DNA from: Candidatus Cloacimonadota bacterium
GTDB taxonomy: Bacteria > Cloacimonadota > Cloacimonadia > JGIOTU-2
Reading direction: 5' to 3'
Length of the DNA: 28,401 bases
Assembly (NCBI GenBank): GCA_014382685.1
Contig: JACNJG010000095.1
Coordinates: 1 to 28,401 of the forward strand
The notes beneath the pieces were generated by a model. It did no database searches. It had not been told where the DNA came from and saw nothing but the letters and a program-made list of their open reading frames with translations. Made by a program: the position numbers and the translations under genes. The number at the start of each line of letters is the position of its first letter. Position 1 is the stretch's first letter. Below are positions 1 through 8,171 of this stretch, in pieces.

Positions 1-2
1 AT

Positions 3-1616
3 CATTATGCATTTTTTGATGTTCCTGCCCTTGACGGAAGTATCGATATGATCACTTATGAATTTGGCGATACTTTAGTCGAAGGAGGAGGTGATGAAGG
101 AGAGGAGGAGGAAGAAGAGGAAGGTGTTACAATACCAGCTCTTGATATGGTTTTCGCCAACGGAGCAATTACTCTTACCGGCAGCGCAAGTATCAATGGA
201 ACAACCGGAACGAACTCCACTGTTGCTAACAGTGTTAATTTTGCATGGAGCACAATTATAGATGGAGATTTTTATGTTGGACCGGGCGCTGATTACACAA
301 GTGTGATCCATTGCGACGGATGGGGACGCGTACCGGAAGATAATATTACAGGAACGATCTCGAACCTGCCTTCCACGCGAACGTATCCTCTTCCAACTTA
401 TCCTGATTTTCCGGAACTAACCGATCGGGGTTCTTTCAGTACACCGTGGACTCCTTCAGGCGAATATCTTATTGATGATGACGGATATTATTCTTCAATA
501 AGTGCCACAAGTAGCAGAACGATCACAATCGATGTAGGATCCGGTACCCGAAGAATAGTTGTCGGAAGTCTTAGTGTTGGGCAAGGATATATTGAACTTC
601 TGGGAACCGGCAATTTGATATTTTATGTTGAAAATTCATTTTCCCTTACAGGAAGCAGTATTATAAATACCGGTGGTGATGCAAGTAAAGTCCATATGTA
701 TTACTCTGGAGCTGCAGATCTTAATTTTGCCGGATCCACCGAGTACAACGGTTCAGTATACTTAGAAACTGCAAGTGTTCGAATTGGTGGTTCTGGAGGT
801 ATTACAGGTCATATTATTTGTGGGGGTTCATCCGTTGATGTGAACGGAGCGGCTAATGCATATGTAAGAGCTTTGTATGCCCCAAATGCAGATGCCTCAA
901 TAACCGGCAGCGGAAGTATCAGCGGAATCCTTGTAGCGAACACAATTACAATAACCGGCAGTGGAAGTATTACTGCAAATACAGGATGGACAGATCCTAT
1001 TCCTGACATCGATGATTCCGGTGATGATTCTCCTTCTGGTAGTGCATCATATTTGGTTCAGGTTGATATCACAGCACTTGTAAGTGAAGATGAATATGGA
1101 AATGAAACGGATCATACAAGTTTCGCAACTGTTCTCTTCAGCTATTCCGGCGGTGAATCAGAAGAGGAAGAAGAAACTCCAGCCCTTTCAATGGAAGCAG
1201 ATCTTCATATAAATCCCACAAACAATTCTTCTAACCGTTTTCAGATGCAAACACCGAGTGGGCAGATAGATAGAGGAACACTCCTTTCTGGCGGTTCATC
1301 ATATACATACTCTGGTTCTGCAACAGAAATCCGCCTACGCTGCAAGAATGATGGTAGAATCCTTACTGTAAATGGAAGCGACATAACCCTCGCCACAAGT
1401 ACCGCTTATACAATAACCTCAGACAGCATGACAGTAAATCTTAGAAACTCTCACGGACCTGGAAATGCAATGGATCATTGGTGGATTGAAATAACTTGTT
1501 CTGACCCAACAGTTTCACCAGATCCGGGGCTTCCTGAACCCGAAGAGGAAGAACCTGAAGAAGAAACTGGAGAAATAACCTTAGAGGACATCGAAATCCT
1601 CTACTGGAAACCGTAA
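3..1616 (+). CDS. Surface/pilus-associated beta-solenoid protein, 5' end outside window
   Basis: The reading frame is open to the left edge: the codons before the first ATG (position 48) continue it without a stop, so the true start lies upstream and this is a partial gene. From the ATG at 48 there are 522 residues. A long beta-rich region (about residues 30-320) carries repeated short motifs of the type ITGSGSI and is headed by a Glu-rich linker. A second Glu-rich linker leads to a smaller beta domain (about 375-485), and a third Glu-rich stretch precedes the C-terminus. The main region resembles the DUF7305-like/polymer-forming domains often found in PilX-like, pilus-associated proteins. 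That assignment is by style, not by search. The next gene ends in a similar region. The four-base gap to that gene suggests one operon. The likely role is an exported or pilus-linked structural or adhesive protein. The N-terminal membrane anchor, if any, is outside the window. Confidence 0.7.
   Translation, partial: HYAFFDVPALDGSIDMITYEFGDTLVEGGGDEGEEEEEEEGVTIPALDMVFANGAITLTGSASINGTTGTNSTVANSVNFAWSTIIDGDFYVGPGADYTSVIHCDGWGRVPEDNITGTISNLPSTRTYPLPTYPDFPELTDRGSFSTPWTPSGEYLIDDDGYYSSISATSSRTITIDVGSGTRRIVVGSLSVGQGYIELLGTGNLIFYVENSFSLTGSSIINTGGDASKVHMYYSGAADLNFAGSTEYNGSVYLETASVRIGGSGGITGHIICGGSSVDVNGAANAYVRALYAPNADASITGSGSISGILVANTITITGSGSITANTGWTDPIPDIDDSGDDSPSGSASYLVQVDITALVSEDEYGNETDHTSFATVLFSYSGGESEEEEETPALSMEADLHINPTNNSSNRFQMQTPSGQIDRGTLLSGGSSYTYSGSATEIRLRCKNDGRILTVNGSDITLATSTAYTITSDSMTVNLRNSHGPGNAMDHWWIEITCSDPTVSPDPGLPEPEEEEPEEETGEITLEDIEILYWKP
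81..124 (+). repeat. Purine-rich low-complexity tract encoding an acidic linker
   Basis: An almost pure G/A stretch of GAA/GAG/GGA triplets, with T only at two positions, encodes a Gly- then Glu-rich linker. The same protein has two more Glu-rich linkers, near 1158-1180 and 1540-1570. Triplet composition keeps the frame if copy number changes, so length variation would alter linker length rather than switch the gene off. Confidence 0.6.
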
Positions 1617-1620
1617 AATC

Positions 1621-2511
1621 ATGGGAAAAGCAATTCTTGTCATCTCCGTTCTTTTACTTGCTGTAGTTGTAGGCATTGTCATTTCCAGCGGTAAAAGTGG
1701 CGATGACGTTCCGGAAATCATTACTGATGATATTGCACAGATACAAGCGCGCTCGCTTTCAAATTATGCGCTTCAATATGGCATAAGACAGCTTCTGAAG
1801 GGAAATGTCACATTTATAGACAGCACGCGCGGCACAATAAATAATTTTGTTCCTCTCGATGTTTTGGATGGTACTATAGATAGTATTATTTATGCACCTA
1901 CTACCGATGGAACGATCCGTGTAGATTCTTATGTGAGTTATATTGAGTTGGAATCTCAGGTCTCTCATCATGGTTACGCACGATTTGGATTTTTTACAGA
2001 CGAGGGACTTGTTCTTAATATCACTGCCGCAATTGTCACGGGTGGCTCAATAACTGTTAAGGCGAAAGCGGTTATTAGTGGGATTGTTGTTGAAGATTCC
2101 ACATTTGATTTTGCCGGTGTTTTCGGTATGACTGAACAAGAATTTAAGGATGAGTGTATCTCTCGGGGTTCGTACATTGAAACTCCCGCCAATAATGAAC
2201 CAATGCCTGATAGTCTGACCTGGATGAACAACGATTTACGAATCCAATCTTTCTGGTCAGGGTCAGGGATTCTCGTCGTAAATGGTGACTTTAATTCGAC
2301 TGCTCATATTGATTTTGATGGCATATTAGTTGTTTTTGGTGAACTCCTTGTTGGCGCTCAATCTGACATCACCGGCGCTGTGTATGTGATAGGGGATGCA
2401 ACGGTTGGTGCTCATGCAACGATTAGTTTTGATGCAGATGCCATTTCGGATGCCTTTGATGCTCTTCCTATAGATATATCTTTAGAAATAGCGGAGTGGA
2501 ATGAAGGATAA
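1621..2511 (+). CDS. PilX-like membrane-anchored protein with solenoid C-terminus
   Basis: 296 residues. Residues 3-23 are a strongly hydrophobic N-terminal helix with only one Lys before it. A polar region follows in which a stretch around IQARSLSNYALQYGIRQLL looks like the extended N-terminal helix of pilin or PilX-like proteins. The C-terminal 90 residues carry beta-solenoid motifs such as ILVVNGDFNSTAHIDFDG, GELLVGAQSDITG and GDATVGAHATIS, similar in style to the preceding gene. There is no clear prepilin-peptidase site (no Gly-Phe-Thr-Leu-Glu type junction), so it is not a standard type IV pilin. It lies four bases after the preceding gene and overlaps the start of the next one by 11 bases, which supports co-transcription. 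A minor pilus-associated or envelope protein is the best guess; the function is inferred. Confidence 0.65.
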   Translation: MGKAILVISVLLLAVVVGIVISSGKSGDDVPEIITDDIAQIQARSLSNYALQYGIRQLLKGNVTFIDSTRGTINNFVPLDVLDGTIDSIIYAPTTDGTIRVDSYVSYIELESQVSHHGYARFGFFTDEGLVLNITAAIVTGGSITVKAKAVISGIVVEDSTFDFAGVFGMTEQEFKDECISRGSYIETPANNEPMPDSLTWMNNDLRIQSFWSGSGILVVNGDFNSTAHIDFDGILVVFGELLVGAQSDITGAVYVIGDATVGAHATISFDADAISDAFDALPIDISLEIAEWNEG

Positions 2512-3433
2512 AATAAAAAATAAGGATAAACTTATGGAGCAAATTAGATTATTAGACTCGGAAAAAATGATGTTTACTTGGTGGTTGAAGATACGCTGGT
2601 TTATCGTGCTTGTTCTCTTTGCGATTGGTTTACTTCGCATTGGCATGGTTAGTCAAACTATTCCTATTGTTGTTTTTGTTGGAGCATTTCTTGGTATAAG
2701 CGTTCTCAATATTCTATTTCATCTTCAGATCATTACCTCCAATTATGTTATCGGAGCTGCTCAGATCGTGCTGGATATTATTTTTGGAGTCATAGTTGTT
2801 CATCTTACCGGCGGGCTTGATAGTTCATTTGTGTGGATATTCCTTGTTGCAGTTGTCACTGCGAGTTTATCGATCGAAAAAATGGGTGGCTTTATTGCTG
2901 CTATGATCGGAAGTTTGAGTTTGCTTCTTCTCATTCTCATGTACAATTTTGGTTGGCTTGTACCGGTTTGTGGGCAACCATATAATTCAGATCTAGCAAC
3001 CCAGACGATCTTTCTTATATCCTACACGGGGTTGTTCACTGTTATTGCATTCATTTCAAGTTATACAAGCGATATCGTAAAAAGGCTCTCGCTCAAAGTG
3101 TTGGAAGCAAATGACAAACTCAAGAGCCAGGGAGATTTCTTGCGTGGTAAGGAAGAAAATTTAGTTATCGATGAAAAGCAAATCAATGATTATAAAGAAG
3201 TAGTAAAAGTATCTGCAAGTATTGTGGGTATCGACCATGATATTAATAATCCTCTAAGCATAATCTCGCTTTCTTTAAGCAGAGTAAAAAGAGCAGCAAG
3301 CGAATATGATGATGAAAAACTCCACAAATCCAGCAATCAAATTGCAGAAGCGATAAATAAGATCAATGGTATCCTCGTACGGCTGCAAGAATTGAAGCGG
3401 CTACCTCTGATCAAGCAGGCAAGAAAAAAATAA
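2501..3433 (+). CDS. Membrane histidine-kinase-like protein lacking the ATPase domain
   Basis: 310 residues. An N-terminal stretch with Lys-Ile-Arg-Trp before the first helix is followed by about six hydrophobic segments (roughly residues 28-195). This RegB/PilS-like layout leads into a coiled-coil linker and a HisKA-type dimerisation helix with the H-box GIDHDINNPLSI; the predicted phosphoacceptor is His246. The protein ends about 64 residues later. No N, G1 or G2 boxes of a HATPase_c domain are present, and only 18 bases separate the stop from the next gene, so no remnant catalytic domain is hidden there. It could relay phosphate as a DHp-only partner, be phosphorylated in trans, or act as a sensor scaffold. 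An alternative start at 2534, preceded by AAGGA, would remove the overlap with the previous gene. It is probably paired with the response regulator just downstream. Confidence 0.75.
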   Translation: MKDKIKNKDKLMEQIRLLDSEKMMFTWWLKIRWFIVLVLFAIGLLRIGMVSQTIPIVVFVGAFLGISVLNILFHLQIITSNYVIGAAQIVLDIIFGVIVVHLTGGLDSSFVWIFLVAVVTASLSIEKMGGFIAAMIGSLSLLLLILMYNFGWLVPVCGQPYNSDLATQTIFLISYTGLFTVIAFISSYTSDIVKRLSLKVLEANDKLKSQGDFLRGKEENLVIDEKQINDYKEVVKVSASIVGIDHDINNPLSIISLSLSRVKRAASEYDDEKLHKSSNQIAEAINKINGILVRLQELKRLPLIKQARKK

Positions 3434-3451
3434 ATCTGTCAGGATATTTAT

Positions 3452-4303
3452 ATGCAAAAACACATTTTAATCATCGATGACGAGGAAAGCATCAGAGAGC
3501 TGTGTAAAGAATTTTTAGAAGAAGAGGGCTATAAGGTCACTCTTGCTGTTGACGGTCAAGATGGTCTTGATAAAATGAACTATGATGACTTTGATCTCTA
3601 CATGATTGATATGGTCATGCCCCGCCTGGATGGGCTGGAAACCATGAAGCGTATCAAGAAGAAGCAACCCCTTGCTGTGATCATTATCACTACAGGATTT
3701 TCCAGCATCGAAGGTGCGGTAAAAGCAGTTCATGCCGGTGCGTTTCAGTATCTTTCCAAACCCATCAATGCAGAAGAACTTCTCGAAGCAGTAAAAAAGG
3801 GTTTGCAATATGGAGAAGATCTATACGGTCCTCTTCAAAAAGCTTTTGAACCCGGAACTGAAGGCACAAAAAATGAGCCGGCTATGCTGCATGGATTCAC
3901 CAAAGAAGAGAAGGTTGATTTTTTGGCACTTGGAAGGGCACGCAAATTTGAAGCCGGTCAAACTATTGCTCTTGATAACGAAAACTCAGATTCAATCGTG
4001 CTTGTAGAATCCGGTGAAGTATCCATCTGGCTAAGTAATACCACCGTTGACTATCTCCGAAAGAATGACACATGGGCAGAAGAAAACTTCATCCTCGCCA
4101 GTTCCAACTTCACAAACCTTCGTTCTGAAACTGCATGCCAGATACGCTTCTTCGATAGAAAAAAACTCCTCGACTTCTTCGCATACAAGGGCGAGCGCCT
4201 GATGAAACGATTCATGATCAATCTTATTAACTGTCTTTTCTCCAAATGGAGGAAATCGATTCAGCGTATTGTCATGCTCAAGCTCGTAACCGGAGAAAAA
4301 TAA
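3452..4303 (+). CDS. Response regulator with cyclic-nucleotide-binding-like output domain
   Basis: 283 residues. The N-terminal receiver domain (about 1-120) is complete: acidic pocket Asp9-Asp10, phosphoacceptor Asp53 in MIDMVMP, Thr80/Thr81, and Lys103 in LSKPIN. After a short linker, residues about 145-260 read as a cupin-like cyclic-nucleotide-binding fold (ARKFEAGQTIALDNENSD, then VLVESGEVSIWL). The usual phosphate-binding cassette with its Arg-Ala pair is not recognisable, so nucleotide binding is doubtful. No helix-turn-helix was recognised, so this may act by protein contact rather than on DNA. It sits between the kinase-like membrane protein and a PilT-like ATPase, suggesting control of the pilus-type machine. 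The start is supported by AGGA eight bases upstream. Confidence 0.8.
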   Translation: MQKHILIIDDEESIRELCKEFLEEEGYKVTLAVDGQDGLDKMNYDDFDLYMIDMVMPRLDGLETMKRIKKKQPLAVIIITTGFSSIEGAVKAVHAGAFQYLSKPINAEELLEAVKKGLQYGEDLYGPLQKAFEPGTEGTKNEPAMLHGFTKEEKVDFLALGRARKFEAGQTIALDNENSDSIVLVESGEVSIWLSNTTVDYLRKNDTWAEENFILASSNFTNLRSETACQIRFFDRKKLLDFFAYKGERLMKRFMINLINCLFSKWRKSIQRIVMLKLVTGEK

Positions 4304-4361
4304 TCTTTCTTCAAGATCAATTTGTTTATGATATTGAATATGATAATCAACAATAAAAAAG

Positions 4362-4380
4362 CATAGGCAGGTCTGCTATG
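4362..4380 (+). promoter_or_regulatory. Small inverted repeat over the PilT-like gene start
   Basis: CATAG at 4362-4366 can pair with CTATG at 4376-4380, plus one further C-G pair across a bulged G. The hairpin would enclose the weak ribosome-binding region and the ATG at 4378. It is short and could be chance. The surrounding 74-base gap (4304-4377) otherwise shows only AT-rich sequence and no convincing terminator. Confidence 0.25.
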
Positions 4381-5592
4381 GGTTTATCATTTACTCCGGA
4401 ATTGCTTGTTGGTTTACCTGAATACTTAACTGGAACAAGCCGTTTCCAGAACATTAATAAGATCATAACTTACAATGCTGCGTGGCGTGAAGAAGCATAC
4501 GAACATCTTCGTAAACTTCTCAAGTACATGCGGGAAATAGATGCTTCTGACCTTGATATTGGCGGTCCAGGCTCAAACAATTATGTGTGGTACAGAACTT
4601 ACGGAACTAAATCGCCCAATAAGGAAATGCCTCATTACAATAACGATGAGGTAACAGCGATCCTTCTCAGCGTGCTTTCCGACGACCAGAAAGTGCTACT
4701 TTTTAAAGATAAAAACGTTGACCTTTCTGTCGGTATGGTTCTCGAAGAAGGAGAACGATCGAGCAGGTTCCGTAGCGATATCTATTATGAAAGTAATGTA
4801 CTTGTAGGAAACTTCCGTAGGATCAATCAAAATCTCTTCAAAATTGAATCTCTTGGATTTCCACTACCGATCATGCAAAGAATGGATCTGCAATATGAGA
4901 AATCAGGACTCATCCTCATTACCGGTATTACCGGTTCGGGAAAAAGCAGCACTTTGGATTCTATTGTTGATATGAACAATCATAATAATGATGCACATAT
5001 TATTATTCTTGGCGCACCCATTGAGTATGTTCATAAGTCTGATAGGTGTATTCTTCGTCACAGGGAAGTCGGTGAAGATGTGCTTTCCTTCAAGAATGGT
5101 GTTGTTCAAGCTTTACGGCAAGATCCCGACATTATAATTGTAGGCGAGATGAGAGAGCCGGACACTATTGCCAGAGTGCTGGAAGCAACAGACAGTGGAC
5201 ATAAAGCGTTTTCAACTCTGCATACAAGCTCTGCTATTGATAGTCTTCATAGAATTGTAGGTGAATTCCCGACAAGAGAACAGGAGCGAATTCGTCTTCG
5301 TCTCGCCGATACGCTCTCTGTCATTATTTCTCAAAAATTGGTCCCAAATATACAAGGCAAACTAAGTCTCGCAAAAGAAATTCTTTCTGTGACGCCTTCT
5401 GTAAAAGCGGCAATCCGAAATCAGAATATTAATGAGATCTATCAGATGATCACTGAAGGAAAAAAATACGGCATGATAACACTCGAGCAGGATCTTTTCA
5501 ATCTGCATAAGAAAGGTGAAATCTCAAAAGAGGTTGCTATGAACTACTCCAATAATAGAAAAAGGATGCAGCAGCTTCTAACTTACTCATAA
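4378..5592 (+). CDS. pilT: PilT-like type IV pilus retraction ATPase
   Basis: 404 residues, a little longer than usual PilT. This is a cytoplasmic hexameric secretion ATPase of the PilT/GspE superfamily that would power pilus retraction or a related movement. The N-terminal domain contains ASDLDIGG (cf. ASDLHL in PilT). Walker A is GITGSGKSS (Lys189), Walker B is DIIIVGEMRE (Glu257), and the His box is STLHTSSA (His282). The PilT-type C-terminal AIRN motif and a KYGMITLEQ-like segment favour PilT over PilB/GspE. Oddity: the Asp box, usually E-D-P-I-E-F/Y, reads LGAPIEYVH (residues 211-219), so the first Glu and the Asp are replaced by Gly-Ala while Glu216 stays. Only four bases separate its stop from the PilM/N fusion gene, indicating an operon. 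Confidence 0.85.
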   Translation: MGLSFTPELLVGLPEYLTGTSRFQNINKIITYNAAWREEAYEHLRKLLKYMREIDASDLDIGGPGSNNYVWYRTYGTKSPNKEMPHYNNDEVTAILLSVLSDDQKVLLFKDKNVDLSVGMVLEEGERSSRFRSDIYYESNVLVGNFRRINQNLFKIESLGFPLPIMQRMDLQYEKSGLILITGITGSGKSSTLDSIVDMNNHNNDAHIIILGAPIEYVHKSDRCILRHREVGEDVLSFKNGVVQALRQDPDIIIVGEMREPDTIARVLEATDSGHKAFSTLHTSSAIDSLHRIVGEFPTREQERIRLRLADTLSVIISQKLVPNIQGKLSLAKEILSVTPSVKAAIRNQNINEIYQMITEGKKYGMITLEQDLFNLHKKGEISKEVAMNYSNNRKRMQQLLTYS

Positions 5593-5596
5593 TTTT

Positions 5597-8167
5597 ATGA
5601 AAATAAGCAAAAAAGAAAAAACTGCACTTGGCATATTTCAAGATGGAATGACCATCAAGGTCGCCCAGCTTACGCTCGTCAACGGTAAGGTAAATCTCGC
5701 CGAGCTTACGGAAACGACTCTTTCCCTTCCTCTTTTCCCTCATGATGAAACGCCTGTTGAACCACAGACAACTACTCCAACAGAACCTGAAGAAGCTGCT
5801 CCGATCCTTGACCTTGCAGACTTTGACGAAGATTTCAAGATACCCGATCTTGCAGAACTTGAAGAATCTGAGATCGAACCAATAGCAGGAGCTGAGCCGG
5901 TCATGACAAGTAGGCAGGAATTTCACAGTCTTATCTCGCAATTTCCTCTTGACTCATGTAAAATATCAATGAATGCTCCTGAAGAAAACATTTCATTCAC
6001 ACAGTTTGATGAAACTTTTGCCAAATCTCGCTCCATCAAAAAAATAAAAAAACAATTACGTGATGAGATCCTTACAAAACAAGATATAAAAAACAAGAAT
6101 TTCACTTTTGATTTTATTAGCAACAAAGATAATTCGCTTCTTGCTTTTGTAGAAAGAGGAAGAAACGATATCTTTCGTGCGCTGCAGGATATAAATCCGC
6201 TTGTTTCCAAAAAGAGATTCTTCTACACCCATATTGAGCCAAATGAAATTTCTCTTATGAATCTTGTTCGCAATAATTACAATTTCTCTGATGAAGACTA
6301 TGTTTTGATAATCTTTATTGGCGTCGATACTAAATTTGGCATTGTGATGAAGGGAAATGATTTCGTGAAGAGCTTCCCCCTAATAGTACCGGATACTGAC
6401 ATCGAGCACATGCGGCAGGTTATATACTCCAAGATAATGCTTGAGCAGGATACTTCTAATGTGAATATCACAAGTAATATCCTTTTTGCAGGAGAAATGG
6501 CAAAGGATGATGACGTCGAGTATTTCCGCAGCAAGATCAATTCCGGTGCTAATATTTCCAGAATTACTCTTGATAAGCTCCATATTCCTCAGTCAAAAGA
6601 ACAAGCTTTCACGCCTGAAAGAATCGCCAATTACTGCATTCCAATAGCACTTGCATGGAAATCTTTGGAAGGACGAAATAAAAACTTTTATCCCTGCAAC
6701 CTTTTGTCATCCCAAATAATTGAAAGCCAGAAACCCTTCAAGATAGCGTGGCACGGCTTTATTATCATGATTGCAATATTTTATATTGCATTTTCAGCCA
6801 CTTTTAAAAATCTAAACATCAGCAAAGAAATCATAGATGTAAATCGTAACAACAGCCAAGTTGAGCTCGAACTAAGACAAAACCGCGCAATTGTAACAAA
6901 ATTGCAGCAGGTGCAAAATGAGATCGAAGCACTACAAGTAAATCTCAAAAAAGTCGGTGGCTTAGTTGGTAATAAAAATCAATGGTACTATATATTGAAT
7001 GTCATCTCAAATTCTTATAAAGAGCACAAGGTCAGCTGGCTTAATACCCTGAACAGTCTGGATAATACCTTTAAGATAAGCGGCTTCACAACAAGAAAGC
7101 GAAACGTTATCACCTTCTCGAATCTCTTTCCCGACGGAATGATTGCGAAGATAACAGAAAACAAAATACAAAATGTGAGCGTCTGGCAATATGACATTAC
7201 CTTTGGATATCCCGATCCTCTTGAAATTGCAAAGCAGAAAAAAGAAGGTGAGCCGGGTATCGAATTCATCAAAGACAAAGAACAATTAAAATCGCCACGA
7301 GTTCAAATAGATAAGATCAAACCTGTCAAAGAGAAGCAAGAAAAGCCGACGACAAAAACCCAGACAGTTTCAAATAATGATAAAATTCTCTACCAGCAAA
7401 TCACTGACCTCTACTTTTCTGGGAAATATCAGCAAGCATATGATAAATTTAAACAATTCCTTATTGAATTTCCAGATGGAAAATATACAAACAGTGCAAG
7501 TTACCTGATGGGTGAATGTCTTTATCAAATGGATGATATCGATCAGGCAATTCTTATTTTTAATAAGATCATCGAGCAGAAAGGACTGAAAACTCCTGAT
7601 GCACTTATGATGCTCGGTAATGCCTATGCTAAAAATCAAAATATCCCTCAGGCAAAGATCTATTGGAATAGAATTATCGCTGAATATCCTAATAATAGAT
7701 TAGCACCTATTGCAAAAAATAAGATCAAATATCATACTCAAATTGCTCCTCAAACTCAAGAAAATAAAACCGAGATGCTTTACAAGCTCCAAAATAATAA
7801 GATTCAAAAAGAATACTCGGTTATACTAGATAAGTATTTTTCCAATGATTATCAGGGCGCTTATAATGGCTTCTATTCGTTCACGAAGAAATACCCCGAT
7901 AGTGAGCTTGCAGCAAATGCTCAGTATTTCTTGGGAGAAGCACAGTATCAGATGGATAATATCCCTGAAGCAATTACTATTTTTGAATTTGTTGTTGAAC
8001 AAAATTCAGTCAAAACTCCTGATGCCTTGATGATGCTTGGCAATTCTCATGCCAAGCTCAAAGAAATTGATAAAGCTCTTTATTATTGGAATGAGTTGAT
8101 AGCACATTATCCGAAACATCGGCTTTCGGATATTGCTCAGCTCAAAGCAATTGAGATAAAGGATTGA
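5597..8167 (+). CDS. PilM-PilN-like fusion with C-terminal TPR repeats
   Basis: 856 residues. The N-terminal part (about 1-375) resembles the actin-like PilM: an opening GIFQDGMTIKVAQL, a Pro/Glu-rich insertion (about 48-110), a phosphate-loop-like IIFIGVDTKFGIV, FAGEMAK, and the closing PIALAWKSLEGR. A single transmembrane helix (about 388-405) is followed by a coiled coil and a PilN-like region (about 400-550). In known machines PilM binds the PilN N-terminus; here they would be one chain. The C-terminal third holds two copies of a TPR/YbgF-like block (about 598-710 and 741-852) preceded by a Lys-rich linker. In PilN topology this tail would be periplasmic. It is the likely inner-membrane alignment subunit of the pilus/secretion machine, four bases after pilT and before the PilO-like gene. 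The divergent PilM part makes ATP binding uncertain. Confidence 0.7.
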   Translation: MKISKKEKTALGIFQDGMTIKVAQLTLVNGKVNLAELTETTLSLPLFPHDETPVEPQTTTPTEPEEAAPILDLADFDEDFKIPDLAELEESEIEPIAGAEPVMTSRQEFHSLISQFPLDSCKISMNAPEENISFTQFDETFAKSRSIKKIKKQLRDEILTKQDIKNKNFTFDFISNKDNSLLAFVERGRNDIFRALQDINPLVSKKRFFYTHIEPNEISLMNLVRNNYNFSDEDYVLIIFIGVDTKFGIVMKGNDFVKSFPLIVPDTDIEHMRQVIYSKIMLEQDTSNVNITSNILFAGEMAKDDDVEYFRSKINSGANISRITLDKLHIPQSKEQAFTPERIANYCIPIALAWKSLEGRNKNFYPCNLLSSQIIESQKPFKIAWHGFIIMIAIFYIAFSATFKNLNISKEIIDVNRNNSQVELELRQNRAIVTKLQQVQNEIEALQVNLKKVGGLVGNKNQWYYILNVISNSYKEHKVSWLNTLNSLDNTFKISGFTTRKRNVITFSNLFPDGMIAKITENKIQNVSVWQYDITFGYPDPLEIAKQKKEGEPGIEFIKDKEQLKSPRVQIDKIKPVKEKQEKPTTKTQTVSNNDKILYQQITDLYFSGKYQQAYDKFKQFLIEFPDGKYTNSASYLMGECLYQMDDIDQAILIFNKIIEQKGLKTPDALMMLGNAYAKNQNIPQAKIYWNRIIAEYPNNRLAPIAKNKIKYHTQIAPQTQENKTEMLYKLQNNKIQKEYSVILDKYFSNDYQGAYNGFYSFTKKYPDSELAANAQYFLGEAQYQMDNIPEAITIFEFVVEQNSVKTPDALMMLGNSHAKLKEIDKALYYWNELIAHYPKHRLSDIAQLKAIEIKD
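7388..8152 (+). repeat. Tandem duplication encoding two TPR blocks
   Basis: Two units, about 7388-7726 and 7817-8152, encode aligned blocks sharing KTPDALMMLGN, YPDS/FPDG-type turns and LGE..YQMD.I..AI.IF. Nucleotide similarity is still visible around the shared KTPDALMMLGN segment. The period is about 143 residues. This indicates an internal duplication of a YbgF-like TPR segment. Confidence 0.75.
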
Positions 8168-8171
8168 TGCC

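Noticed and set aside
1621..2511. Interpretation as a true type IV pilin
   Set aside because: The prepilin cleavage motif with Glu at position +5 is absent; only the N-terminal hydrophobic helix resembles pilins.
5537..5941. 134-codon minus-strand open frame across the pilT end
   Set aside because: Aromatic and Phe/Lys-rich composition typical of antisense reading of the real genes; no ribosome-binding site or domain.
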